This document shows positions 10,732-21,897 of a DNA stretch of 64,000 bases, piece by piece (position 1 is the stretch's first letter; every line of letters starts with the position of its first letter). The DNA is from Tetranychus cinnabarinus (taxonomy: Eukaryota; Arthropoda; Arachnida; Trombidiformes; Tetranychidae): the NCBI GenBank assembly GCA_022266195.1, contig WHVY01000003.1, positions 62,001 through 126,000 on the forward strand. The letters are read 5' to 3'. The notes under the pieces were generated by a model. It was not told where the DNA came from. It ran no database searches and saw only the letters and a program-made list of their open reading frames with translations. Both the position numbers and the translations under genes were made by a program.

Positions 10732-11227
10732 CGAAATTAATTCCCTTATCCCGACTTACATTGTGAATTACATAATTTTGATACAAATTAGATTCTCACT
10801 TCCATCTCGACTAATTCAGTGTTTAAAACAGATCTTTCTAATCATTCATTTCGTGCTTCCCAAATAATCAAACCAAAATTTTATGATGTTTCAATTATAA
10901 ATAAAGATCAATAAATCCTTTTTGTTTATTTTCACTTCATAAATTATTATAATATCGCAACGTTGTATTATAAATAGATAACTTAATAAAGTTCAAAAAT
11001 TCTGATTCTGGTCAATGAATTTGCATTGTATCGTCATTTGCTTCAAGTTTGCAAAAAATGAGAAAATGATTCAAAATCTTTATATCCAACAATGATTTTA
11101 CAACTTGAGTCCATACGATGTTACATAGTATATTGAATCAGTATTGGTGATCTACTGCTAATGATTCGAACGGATAGGTTTATTCTTGATTATGAGTCGA
11201 AGTTCTTCATAATCATTAGGTGTTAAT
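10732..11227. other. 3' flank of copy 1, no gene seen
   Basis: Holds the poly(A) signal of copy 1 (AATAAA at 10900-10905) and AT-rich DNA up to the copied upstream segment. Confidence 0.5.
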
Positions 11228-11492
11228 TAATATCAATAGTCAGACTTTTCTGTCAGTAATTTTGACAACCTTTCTCATGCAAATGCTTGTTTGATTACGT
11301 TGGTTAATTCACTAATTTCCATCCGAAATTAAAGATGATAATGTGGTTGAATATTCACAATTGACTGATGTGTCAATTTGATCAAAAATTATTCACAGAA
11401 TGTTGAAACATCAAAAATGAACCTCAGTTTTCAATTCTAAGCTTGTTGGAACCTGTCGTTTTATTGAGAAAATGATTTGCTTCTGGTGAACA
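11228..11492 (+). repeat. Upstream segment shared with copy 1 (repeat B)
   Basis: Duplicate of 8131-8396. Here it runs straight into the middle of transporter exon 3 (from about 11498), so about 2 kb that separates the two in copy 1, including exons 1 and 2, has been deleted. Confidence 0.8.
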
Positions 11493-11497
11493 TAACA

Positions 11498-12268
11498 ATG
11501 AGGTGCTTCAAGCGCTGAAAATAATGAAAGCAAGAATAAAACAGTGAAACAAATAATTTATGGTATAATAAAACCAGATAATATCCTTCATTCAAGTCGC
11601 ACTGTTTTCAAAAGGAGACCAAATAATACTCAATGGTTCTTAATTTCAACAATACTGGTTGGAATTATAGCAGACATTGCTTACTCTAGTGATCAATACA
11701 TAGGATACCAGTTTAATCAAAAAGTATATCATTGGAGTGCTGAGCAAATTGGATATTACGGTTCCATTATCATTCTTTTCCCTGCTTTGGGTGCACTTAT
11801 TGGTCCTCCTCTATTCATAAATGTAATGCATCTTCATGATACTACATTAGCCTTAATTGATATTGTTTCAATAATGGTGGCTTTTCTTGTCAAAAGTTTT
11901 ATTCTGAGTCCCATACCTACTTTTTCATCATATTTGGTAGCTTCGCTGCTGATATTTCTCTTGCCGATCGATCAATTATTTCTCGAATGATTTATAAAGA
12001 CGAGATTGGTCAAGTTTATGCATTTTCATCAACTATCGGAGGATTTTCTCCAACAATTTCATCAGTGTTTTACACCAAAATATTTACAGAAACATTGGAC
12101 TACAATCCTGATCTTGTGTACATAATTGCTGGTTTATTATTCACTTTTCCCTTAGCTAACTATATTTTGTTGAACATAAAGAAGTAGAAATGGGATTTAG
12201 TTTTGATTGATGAAAAGGAAAAAGAAACTCAAGAAAACAAAGTTAAACTTACACCAGCTAAAAAATAA
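11498..12268 (+). pseudogene. Truncated SLC46-like transporter, middle copy
   Basis: This matches the second half of the neighbouring transporters, starting at the central-loop region (…SSAENNESKNKTVKQII). Exons 1, 2 and the first part of exon 3 are missing. There is a one-base deletion near 11918-11935, so the frame ends at 11990 while the rest continues in another frame (YKDEIGQVYAFSS...). A TAG at 12185-12187 replaces the Gln or Met codon found at that place in the intact copies. The old stop context is still visible at 12266-12268. It is a decayed copy unless used as a non-coding transcript. Confidence 0.85.
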
Positions 12269-12409
12269 CGAATAACTAATTTCCTTACCCGGACTTGCGG
12301 AGATAACTTTGAGGCAAATAACAATATGGTTTAGTGCATTCGATTTGTAAAATATTCAATCAATTTTAAATTGACTTTGAATTGAATCTCAACTTTGGAC
12401 TCTATTTCT

Positions 12410-12545
12410 TCACAGACTTTAAACAGCACTATTGGTCCCAGTTTCTATTTCCCTACAAACCAACAGAGTTTAAATTTGATTGAAATCAACTTTTACCCAT
12501 TTTTGCCCACTTTTGTCAATTCGTGTCAACCTAAAATTGAGCCGT
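12410..12545 (-). repeat. Diverged member of the foldback repeat family
   Basis: CAGTTTCTATTTCCCTACAA and the following ACCCATTTTTGCCCA... match the outer part of the right arm of the large palindrome (16450-16560) and, inverted, the copy at 14640-14870. It is a solo arm fragment. Confidence 0.6.
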
Positions 12546-12618
12546 AAAATTTTAGGTGCAATATGAAGCAATTACGCGAGGGCTTTTATGCAATCATGAT
12601 CTACGGTTTGATCTGCAG

Positions 12619-12627
12619 TATATAAAT
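12619..12627 (+). promoter_or_regulatory. TATA-like box for the third transporter
   Basis: TATATAAAT is followed about 22 bases later by GTTCAGCC, a reasonable initiator. The ATG is at 12862, giving a 5' UTR of about 215 bases. Confidence 0.4.
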
Positions 12628-12861
12628 TTGTGTTAGATCGTTCAGCCTATTAGCTTATCGGTTCGATTCAATTGAGTGCATAGAAACTCTAAAATTTAAT
12701 GGCACTGTTTTAGAAGCAATCGCTGTACTAAATTTGAACTGGAGAACAAAGAAAACAGTAAAGTCTAATAACTTTTCCTCAGTATGTTCCAGTTTATTCA
12801 ACAGTTAACAGTGAATAGTAGTTGAACTCCAATTAATTAAAGTTTCATTTAAAGTGATAAA

Positions 12862-14545
12862 ATGGCCAAAATTACTTCCAAAGAGGTTTGGGAACTTTGC
12901 AAACTTTTGAGAATCGATGTTTTCTTCTTTTTGGCAACTTTAAGTACCTCATTACCTGGAATTGCTCTAAACCAACTGATGCAGGATAAATATTGTATCA
13001 ACGCTTATTCGCAAAATGAAAGCGTCTGTTTAAATTTGGAGACTGCTGGAGCTGAATTTGATGCAGTTAAGAATGGTGTATTGAAAGACACAACAACACT
13101 CAAAATGCTTATTACTCTAATGACAACAATACCAGCGATTATTTTATCACTCATTTTAGGTTATTGGATGGATAAATATCCTGGTCATCTACGTTATCTT
13201 TCCGGTGTAGCATCTTTAGCAATTGTTTGTCAAAATCTCATGATTATACATCAATGTTTACACTTTGAAATGGGTAAGCAATAGATACACGTTACTATAC
13301 AGTAATTATTCAACTCCTTTGACGCTCAACGTTTAATTTTTAGTCGCTGACTCGTTATTATGGACAAATTTAGTTCCAGTGTTCACTGGAAGCGGAACTA
13401 TAATATCCATTGGAACCTTTACTTATGCAACAAGAAAGACACCAGCCAAGTTTCGAGCTGTTAGGTTTACTATCATCGAAATTTGCTTATTTGCAAGTAA
13501 GTTATATCTTTTTAACCTAACAATCATTTAGCATAAATTGAATTATAAACGCCTAATGATTGACTCATTTTTGATAACGATAGCTATGCCTATTTCAAGT
13601 CTTTTGGGTGGAGGTGTACTCGCAGCTAAGCCATGGTTTCCAAATCAGCTTCGTAACTACATTGGAGTTTATATCATTTCATCGGTAATCGCAGTTGTTG
13701 CGGCTGTTTGGGTTATGTTGTTGCTATATGACACTGTTGACGATGAGGTTGGAACAGATGAATCTCAAGCAAATGGTGATACTTCAAGCGCTGAAAATAA
13801 TGAAAGCAAGAAGAAAACTGTGAAACAAATAATTTATGATATAATCAAACCTGATAATATCCTTCATTCAAGTCGCACAGTTTTCAAAAGAAGACCAAAT
13901 AATGCCCATTGGTATTTGATATCAACAATATTCACTGGATTTATAGCAAACATTTGTTATACCGGTGAACATCATATTGGGTACCAGTTTAGCCAAAAAG
14001 TATACCATTTCAGTGCTGAGCAAATCGGATATTATGGGTCCATTCTAATTATTTTCCCTGCCTTGGGTGTAATCATTGGCCCTCCACTATTCATTCATAA
14101 AATGCATCTTCATGATACTGCATTGGCCATGATTGGTATTGTTTCAATAATGACAGTTTATCTTGCCAAAGGTTTTATCCTTAGTCCAGTATCATACTTC
14201 TTCGTCATATTTGGCTGTTTCGCTGGTGTCATATTTGTTGCCGATCGATCAATCATATCTCGAATGATTCATAAAGACGAGATTGGACAAGTTTATGCAT
14301 TTTCATCAGTTATTGGTGGGTTTGTTCCAACAATTTCATCAGTATTTTACAGCAAAGTATTTTCAGCAACATTGAACTACAATCCTGGTCTTGTGCACAT
14401 AATTACTGGTTTATTATTCATCATTCCTTTAGCTAACGCTATTTCACTGAACATAAAAAAGCAGAAATGGGATTTAGTTTTGATTGCTGAAAAGGAAAAG
14501 GAAAGTCAAGAAAACAAAGTTGAACTTTCAATACATAATAAATAA
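12862..14545 (+). CDS. SLC46-like major facilitator transporter, copy 3
   Basis: Intact paralogue of the gene at 9033. Exons 12862-13273, 13344-13496 and 13584-14545 have exactly the same lengths (412, 153, 962) and phases as copy 1, giving again 508 residues. Donors are GTAAGC and GTAAGT; introns are 70 and 87 bp. Start MAKITSKEVWELCKLLRID is nearly the same. The outside loop keeps N-glycosylation site NES and both Cys. Differences from copy 1 cluster in the transmembrane helices of the second half (for example ISTIFTGFIANICYTGEHH). It is expected to be a plasma-membrane or organelle-membrane carrier of small organic anions, heme or folate-like compounds by family; the substrate is not shown by sequence. 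A TATA-like box lies at 12619. Confidence 0.85.
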
Positions 14546-15149
14546 CTTAATTCACTTTACGCTACTTTATTTCACATAATTTAAATTCAAATTAGTTTCT
14601 GGATATCAGTTCAAGAAAAGACTGTAGCTTGATTCGGTCAATGAAAATTTTTGAACAGCTTTTTTGAGCAAGAAAAAAGATTTTTTTGACTAAATCGGTT
14701 GTTACTAAAAGCACACTTTAACACAGTCATGCATTTATGCACCAATTGACACGAATTGAAACAAATGGGCGAAAACGGGTAAAAATGAATCCCTTAAAGT
14801 TTGGACTCTGCAAGTTTGTTGCTACGTAAAAATTGAGTCCATTATTATAAAACTTCTCCAACTTATCCAACACTCCATCTCACATTAATCGCTCAGGTAC
14901 AATCATCTTTCCCTCTTTAAATGAACCAACTCTCAACCTGCACCAGCCCTTGTCACAATGGTTCCTGCCAGTTTCACCTCATCCGCATTTATCTCAACCC
15001 TGCTATCCACCACTAAGTCCAACACGAATCGCAGGAATCGCCCTAATGATAGTTACGATTCGTAAGTCAATTTAACCAGTTAAATTGCAATTTTTAATCG
15101 AAAAAGTAGCCCAAAACAAAAGATCTCTTGTCTAATTTTGAAACTTTAG
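14546..15149. other. Spacer with repeat and an exon-like GC-richer patch
   Basis: Bases 14640-14870 are a foldback-family fragment. Bases 14920-15061 are visibly richer in C and G, with ATG at 14958 and a consensus donor after 15061 (GATTC|GTAAGT). One frame reads MVPASFTSSAFISTLLSTT and another reads CTSPCHNGSCQ. It may be a lone exon or a captured gene fragment; I cannot assign it. Confidence 0.4.
14640..14870 (+). repeat. Foldback-family fragment, left-arm orientation
   Basis: GTTACTAAAAGCACACTTTA, CAAATGGGCGAAAACGGGTA and CTCTGCAAGTTTGTTGCTAC track the left arm of the big palindrome (15239-15390) with many changes. It faces the opposite way from the fragment at 12410-12545, so the third transporter lies between inverted relatives. 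Confidence 0.65.
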
Positions 15150-16692
15150 TGCCAACGATCAACTTGCATAGTTAATTTCATTCAGTTAATTGTTCCTTTA
15201 TGATTTAAGCATCAGATTTCTGTCTATTAATAAGATTTGTTACTAAAAAGGCACAATAAACACATTTGCAACGTTTTTGCACAAGTTTACACAAATGCTT
15301 CAAACAAATGACCAAAAACGGGTGAAAATTGCTCTCATTCAAATTTAGATTCTGTAAGTTTGTAGGGAAATAGAAACTGAGTCCCTAGGTGCTGTTGAAA
15401 AACTTCTCCGGCCCATAGTTTTCGAGGAAAGCGAGTCCAAAGTTGAAACTTCGATCGGCTTTTGTTCGTTTATGGAAACAGATTTTTTCGGGAAACTTAC
15501 TTCCCAATATGTTATTTTTGATTGCTTACCAGAAAATGAACTTATTTTGTGGAATAAAACTTTCCGTTTTTCATAAAACAGTTAAGTTCGATTTTGATTT
15601 AAACCGACTTTTTTCTGTGATCGAAATACTTAGAGAGCTGAAACTGATTGTTAGTGAATCAAAAATTGTAGCTACACATCAACAATTGAATGATTTTTTC
15701 GAGACATTGACGATTCTCTTGATTTTGGCCCTTTTGCATAATAACTTCGAACCTCAATATTTCGAGAATGGTCGTACCTACAATCAACTTTCATCGACCA
15801 ACCATTAGATTACGACATGAGCTATAATATACTGCAATATAAAATTATTCAAGATCCTGAAAAGAAAGTTATAGCATTTTATTACTTATGTTGTTTGTAT
15901 TGATACTTTATTTATAAAGCTAAATGTTTATCCAAACACAAATCTCATATGTTGGAATGATATTCATTATTAAATCGATTAATCAGATTAAATTCGGTAT
16001 TCCGTCTTATCATAGTATAGCTCATGACAAGATCTGATGATTGTTCGATGAAAGTTGATTGTAGGTACGACCATTCTCGAAATATTGAGGTTCGAAGTTA
16101 TTATGCAAAAGGGCCAAAATCAAGAGAATCGTCAATGTCTCGAAAAAATCATTCAATTGTTGATGTGTAGCTACAATTTTTCATTCACTAACAATCAGTT
16201 TCAGCTCTCTAAGTATTTCGATCACAGAAAAAAGTCGGTTTAAATCAAAATCGAACTTAACTGTTTTATGAAAAACGGAAAGTTTTATTCCACAAAATAA
16301 GTTCATTTTCTGGTAAGCAATCAAAAATAACATATTGGGAAGTAAGTTTCCCGAAAAAATCTGTTTCCATAAACGAACAAAAGCCGATCGAAGTTTCAAC
16401 TTTGGACTCGCTTTCCTCGAAAACTATGGGCCGGAGAAGTTTTTCAACAGCACCTAGGGACTCAGTTTCTATTTCCCTACAAACTTACAGAATCTAAATT
16501 TGAATGAGAGCAATTTTCACCCGTTTTTGGTCATTTGTTTGAAGCATTTGTGTAAACTTGTGCAAAAACGTTGCAAATGTGTTTATTGTGCCTTTTTAGT
16601 AACAACTCGTATTAATATATGAAAATTTGACGCCTAAATCATAAAGGAACAATTTACTGAATGAAATTAACTAGCCAAGTTGATCGTTGGCA
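15150..16692. mobile_element. Large foldback (near-palindromic) element, about 1.54 kb
   Basis: The left arm (15150 to about 15835) and right arm (about 16011 to 16692) are inverted copies with few mismatches over most of their length, around a loop of about 175 bp. Shared blocks include GCCAACGATCAACTT at the outer ends and GGTCGTACCTACAATCAACT near the centre. The arms each contain a matching open frame (plus 15443-15808, 121 codons; minus 16399-16181, cut to 72 codons by one base change, TCA to TGA). The protein reading has no known domain and follows the repeat. A transcript across it would fold into a long hairpin. Confidence 0.8.
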
Positions 16693-17951
16693 TTAAAAAA
16701 GATCACTCGACGATCATAATTCAGTTTCATAGTTTATTTACTGACGATTAATTAGATCCACGATAACTTTAACTTCATTTATGACCCATTTTTCAATGCT
16801 AATGGTCTGTATTATGACAATCTTAATTTACAATTTTCTATTCAAATTAACACCAAGCTTTACTTCTTCGAACCTCATTTCTAAATCATCTTCATCTTTT
16901 TCTGTAATTCAATGTCATCGATTCAAAACTGAATAAATATTTATAATTATAATACAAAGCGAATGCACTATTTGCCTCAGAATTGGTCCCTCGTCAAGAG
17001 AACCAATTTTTTCGATAAAAACTGGTAAAGTTTACCCTTAAATCTATCTGGATAGTTCAATTTTCACAGTTTCTAGTTTATAATTTTGACTTCAGCATGG
17101 ATTTCCATGATAAATCAGAAAATTTTAATAAATAAAAGTAATGATTGAAACAGCATCTAACTTTATAATTGTTTTATTAAAAAAATTAAAGAATCGCATT
17201 TATTACATCTTTTAATACATCGCAATTACTAGATTAATATCTAGCGATCTATAAATCTAATAATTGAAAAATTGATTGGTTCAAAATAGTACTCTGCGAA
17301 ATCTATTTGATCATTGAGTTTAAAAAATATGTGCGATCAGATCCAGATCTCATCCTTAAACTAATCAAACAATGGTTCAATCTCAATCTAAATATGAAGC
17401 CGTGTGAAGTTGATTTAAACATGATTACAACATCAATAAATCTAGAGATTTAATCTGAAAGCTTGATAAATCAATTGAGATGAAACTTTGAACCAAGATT
17501 TACTGAATGAAAAAATCAGGTAAAACCAAAGTCAAAAAGGATAACACAGTAGGTTATGCACGTACATAGGAAAGCCCATTAAAGATAATTGATGCGTTTT
17601 ATTATAATTAATAAGCTCTGTTTCAAATATTCGAGCGCTTTCGAAAAATCTCGCTGATTATCTATTGATATCATTAGAGTAACAAAATAAACAAAAATGA
17701 CAACAGTTAACAATTGATTGGAGTCTGCAGGGAATTTGGTCATCTTTCGTATTCAATTTTATCATTTAATTTATATTTTGAGAAACCCAAATATGTTGAG
17801 AAACAGTCGATCAGGGAAGCAATCATTAAAAATTATATGCACAAAACAGCCTAATATTATCACCACCTGATTCTCTTTACAATTACTCGACTCGTTTTTG
17901 TCTTATCACTTGATTAATAAAAATTTCGACGATTCAGGCAAGCCTCTCTTT
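16693..17951. other. Intergenic / 3' flank of SUCLG2, no gene seen
   Basis: About 1.26 kb of AT-rich DNA. A minus-strand AATAAA near 17598-17603 could end the SUCLG2 transcript. Nothing else is recognised. Confidence 0.5.
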
Positions 17952-19412
17952 TTAACTGCCTAATGCGGCTTTGACAGCTTTTTGGGCAGCTTCATCCAAA
18001 TCACTGGCAGTTATTATACCTGGAACAGTTTCCAACATTTTCATGGCAGATTTTTGATTGGTTCCTTCAAGGCGAACAATCAATGGTACATTAACCAAAT
18101 GATGAGCTGCAATTAAACCAGCGGCCACAGTTTCACAGTTAACGATTCCACCAAAAATGTTGACCAGAATTACTTTTACTTTTGGATCTTGGGTTATTAT
18201 ATGGAAAGCTTTTTCTACTCCATCTTGAGTCACTCCACCTCCAACATCAAGAAAATTTGCAGGAGATCCAGCATGATGATGAATGATATCCATGGTTGCC
18301 ATAGCTAATCCAGCGCCATTGACAAAACAACCAATGTTACCATCCATGGCAACAAAATTAAGATTATATTTTTTGGCTAAAACTTGACGAGGGTCTTCTT
18401 TATCCAAATTTTCCTCTTCCAATTCTTTAACCCATCCTTGTCTGAAAGATGCATTCTCATCAAATTGTATCTTTGCATCAAAGCAGACAACCTTTTTTTC
18501 AGGTGTTAATCCTAAAGGATTGATTTCAATTTGAGTAGCGTCGATATTAACGAATAGCTTGAATAGATTGGCGATTTCATTGGCAGCCTTGTCGATAACT
18601 TCTGGATCGGTTAAACCTAAAATGAAAATAATAATAAAAATTAATGGTTCAATATATTACAATGAACATTATGGAAAACACAATGATTTTGAAATCCAAA
18701 GCGTAATAATCTGTCAACTTGAAATTGTATGGATAATTGTATTTCCATTTTTACTATATTGTAGCATAATCTCACCTAATCCTTTTTTGGCAATGTGTTT
18801 GAGATAATCTTGGTCAAGCTCTTGATTGTCAGTCAAAGGTAAAGGAAATTTGTGAATCGCTTCAGGAGTTTTTTCGGCAACTTCTTCAATATTTACACCA
18901 CCAAATTGTGAAGCTACCAGAACAGGTCCACCAGAAGAACGGTCTAATAAAATGGCAACATAATATTCTTTGTCTATGTCCAACGCTTCAGCAACCATAA
19001 CTTTCCGGACAAGAGCACCTTCCTCTGTTGTTTGTGCGGTTACCAAATGATCATTCAACATATTCTTGACCAGCGGTAAAATTTCCTTCTTGTCTTTAGT
19101 CAATTTAACTCCTCCTTTCATACCAGATTTCTTGAAGTAACCTTTTCCTCGGCCACCAGCCAATACCTGAGCTTTAATAACATACTCGGAGCAAGTAAAA
19201 TCAGACAAATTAGAGTCAGCATTTTCCAACGATTCAACAACTTTAAACCTTTGAACTGTCAAACCATTTTCGGACATAATTTTTTTACTCTGATATTCTT
19301 GCAAGTCTATAAACCTTCTTTGTTGGCTACCACATAAACTCCAAACACGTTGACCTAGAGATGCCTTGTCAATCAATGTATAACAACGGTTGAGAAGATG
19401 TCTTGTAGCCAT
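17952..19412 (-). CDS. SUCLG2: Succinyl-CoA ligase (GDP-forming) subunit beta, mitochondrial
   Basis: The beta subunit binds nucleotide and, with the alpha subunit, turns succinyl-CoA into succinate while making GTP in the mitochondrial matrix (citric acid cycle). Exons are 19412-18776 and 18616-17952, with donor TTAG|GTGAG and acceptor TTTTAG|G; the join gives 433 residues, the family's usual size. The N-terminus (MATRHLLNRCYTL...RVWSLCGSQQRR) is a basic, Ser/Arg-containing mitochondrial presequence. Then come FIDLQEYQSKKIMSENGL, the ATP-grasp loop KAQVLAGGRGKG, VMVAEALDIDKEYY, DATQIEINP, VNGAGLAMATMD, VNIFGGIVNC and VRLEGTN. EYQSKK..ENG, AEALDI and GIVNC fit the GDP-forming SUCLG2 type better than SUCLA2, which has CERKYP and GIMRC at those places. 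I see no break. Confidence 0.93.
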
Positions 19413-20232
19413 GATTTCGTCACGTAATTATTTAGATGACACTTATTAATTTAACTCTAATTAAGATTTTAAAGTAAACTTAAAAAAATAACATATGTAA
19501 TAAACTAAACCAAATAAACAAATTAAATAAACCAATACGAGGAAATAAAGATGAAATGTGAAAACCTATCGAGGCACAATGAAGTTGTTACACAGGCAGT
19601 AAACAAAAATCTCAAGCAACCATGTGATCAAGATTGAGTGAGACTTTCTCTTTGCATCTTTTACTCTTTGGGTTTGTTGTTGGTGATGGAACCTGAATAA
19701 AACAGTGATAACATTGAAATCGAGTTAAGATTTTAATTGTTGACAGAACTTTTAAATTATAAACTAAACAAAACTACAGTTACTATTGAGGAATTGTGTT
19801 TAATTTTTTAAAGGTCCCTCAAGAGTCGAGGTTAATCAAGGTTGAGATTAAGTTTTCTGATATGATAATATCGAGATGAAATAATTTACAATTTGAATCA
19901 AACTTAAGTTAATATTTTATTTGTTAGTAGAACAAAAAATCAAGTCGATTCACCAAAATTTGTTAAACAATATCTAATAAAATTGCGATAACGTATAAAA
20001 CTCGCAATCAAATATCAAATATCATCTTATAATAAATAACAATATTAAATGAGTAGAGATAGATTAATAATTACACAGGACATCAGATGTAAACTAAACT
20101 TATGAGTATTTTCCATTTGGAAATAATTGCACAAGAATCACATTGGTTAAATAATCAGGCATTTACGGCTATTGAATAAGACTTATCGAGCTTTGAGTCG
20201 TAAAAGTTTCACAAGAAATAATTGAATCACAG
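19413..20232. other. Intergenic, no gene seen
   Basis: 5' flank of SUCLG2 and 3' flank of the mini-SLC3A2-like gene, both on the minus strand. A minus-strand AATAAA at 19916-19921 could serve the latter. No domain from the amylase-like part of SLC3A2 occurs here. Confidence 0.5.
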
Positions 20233-20691
20233 TTACGAAGCTACCGGGATTATTATGGACGCTACTGTAGAAGCTGCTGTAGTAATTGTAGAAGCTAGTG
20301 TAGAAACTGTTGGCACATTGGTTGAATTGTCCATAACGCCAGCCAAAGTGGTAGTGGTGATTCCAGTGGATTCGTTGACATCAGATTGAATACTACATTT
20401 AGGAGTATAGAAGATAATGACGGTTGAACCAGCGAGAGTAGCCCACCAAACAATCCAAAATAAGATGAAGGAGAGCATACGGACCTTTATCCAAAAAGGA
20501 TCATTAGCATATTTCATTAGCTCTTCTTTATTCAATCCAATCTTGATTCCATTGTAACCAGAAATAGCAACCTTAACTTCGCCTCTTTTTTCTTCTACAC
20601 CGGAAGAAACGAATTGTACCTTTGATGGCGAAGACTCAGCTGATCTACTGGAAAAGGGTTCCTTAACATCCATCTCTAAATCTCTGGACAT
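20233..20691 (-). CDS. Mini SLC3A2 (4F2hc)-like single-pass membrane protein A
   Basis: 152 residues in one open exon. Residues 1-55 are a charged cytosolic tail. Residues about 56-62 (LNKEELMKYA) and DPFW are followed by a single transmembrane helix (FILFWIVWWATLAGSTVIIF) and then TPKC. This matches the N-terminal module of SLC3A2/4F2 heavy chain (L-x-K-E-E-L, P-x-W, helix, P-x-C), where the Cys just outside the membrane forms the disulfide to an SLC7 amino-acid transporter. Here the roughly 400-residue alpha-amylase-like ectodomain is absent. Instead a 45-residue Ser/Thr-rich tail with NES and NST glycosylation sites ends at a stop. The flanking DNA down to SUCLG2 holds no ectodomain. A role as heavy-chain-like partner is inferred. 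Confidence 0.75.
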   Translation of the reverse strand: MSRDLEMDVKEPFSSRSAESSPSKVQFVSSGVEEKRGEVKVAISGYNGIKIGLNKEELMKYANDPFWIKVRMLSFILFWIVWWATLAGSTVIIFYTPKCSIQSDVNESTGITTTTLAGVMDNSTNVPTVSTLASTITTAASTVASIIIPVAS

Positions 20692-21897
20692 ATCAATTAA
20701 TCGAATAAAACATTAATCACTTTAAGAAATAACTGGCAAATAAACTTACTTACTTATTGTATAACAAACTGGTTCAAGAAGGCACGTGTGATTTTACCCA
20801 AAATTAACCAAGACCGTTATTTTTATACAATGATATAAGCAGGGTTTGTCTCAGTATTGCACAAAGTTACATCACAGTGTTTATCTAACAAGCAAAGACA
20901 AATCTATGATAAGCTTTTAAACTGTTAATCGAAATGGTTATTTTATTCAGGTTATTCCATATTTTATGCCTTTACTCGTTATTACTTGAAAAGTATGGAT
21001 TAAGTAACCATCTTTGATGCAACAAAAGTATTTTTAGACAAACATCAATAATCGCTAATCAATAAGTTCATCTTAATTTTAAAAAAAAATGTTTTCAAAT
21101 CAACTAATGTTGAAAAAGTTCAATCCCATCATCAGGTTACTGAAAAAGTAAAATTGTGACTAGAGTTTGTCTAACTATCCAAAGCTGTAGCAACCAGTTT
21201 TTATAAAGAACCCGGTTAATTATTATTCGGTTAATGGGCAACAAAGCTTGATCTTGTCGTTATCCATTGCAAATATCAAGTTTCAATGTAATGAATAGAG
21301 TTCATGAGATTGGAAGACATTCAAACAAGTTGTATTAAATACGGTCCTGGAAAGAGTAAAATCAGTCACTTGACTTTAAACACTGTCGTAAACATAATTA
21401 GTAAAGAAGGCCATAACTCAATGATTATTTTCACTACATCAATAAGGAAGATTTTGCAATAAAACGGTGTTGATTTAACATCAAATTGATAGTCACGATA
21501 AATTAATTGAGCTAAATTACTGTTGATTTCAGTAAAAAATTAAACAAAATACGCGCTCAATTACCAAACATATGTACGTTGGTCACGTGATTATACTTAC
21601 GCATACATTGTAGTTACTTATTCTTTGAATATATTCTGTGATGATTAGACATAAGTTGATTTAAAATGACAAAATTTTCAACATTTATTACAGCATAATT
21701 TGCCTTAATTAGTTACAACTTTGATCATTTTTTAAATATTCTGTGATTTGTCTTAATCATATCTTGTCTTAAAATTTATTTTCTTCTCTTGTTCCACTTT
21801 ACAAATTTTTCACTTGTTTACCATCAGCATCATTTGTCAAATTTTACTTTATTTAGACCGATTTGAACGGATATTTGACTAAAGCCAATTAATAATC
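20692..21897. other. Divergent intergenic region, no gene seen
   Basis: Lies between the minus-strand mini-SLC3A2-like gene and plus-strand PSME4, so it should hold both promoters. No clear TATA box or other motif stands out. Confidence 0.5.

Larger units (their letters stand above)
12269..12860. other. Region between middle and third transporter copies
   Basis: Contains a diverged member of the inverted-repeat family (12410-12545) and a TATA-like promoter for the third copy. No coding sequence seen. Confidence 0.5.

Noticed and set aside
15443..15808. A 121-codon open frame as a gene
   Set aside because: It lies inside one arm of the foldback element, is mirrored in the other arm, shows no domain, and is cut by a stop there.
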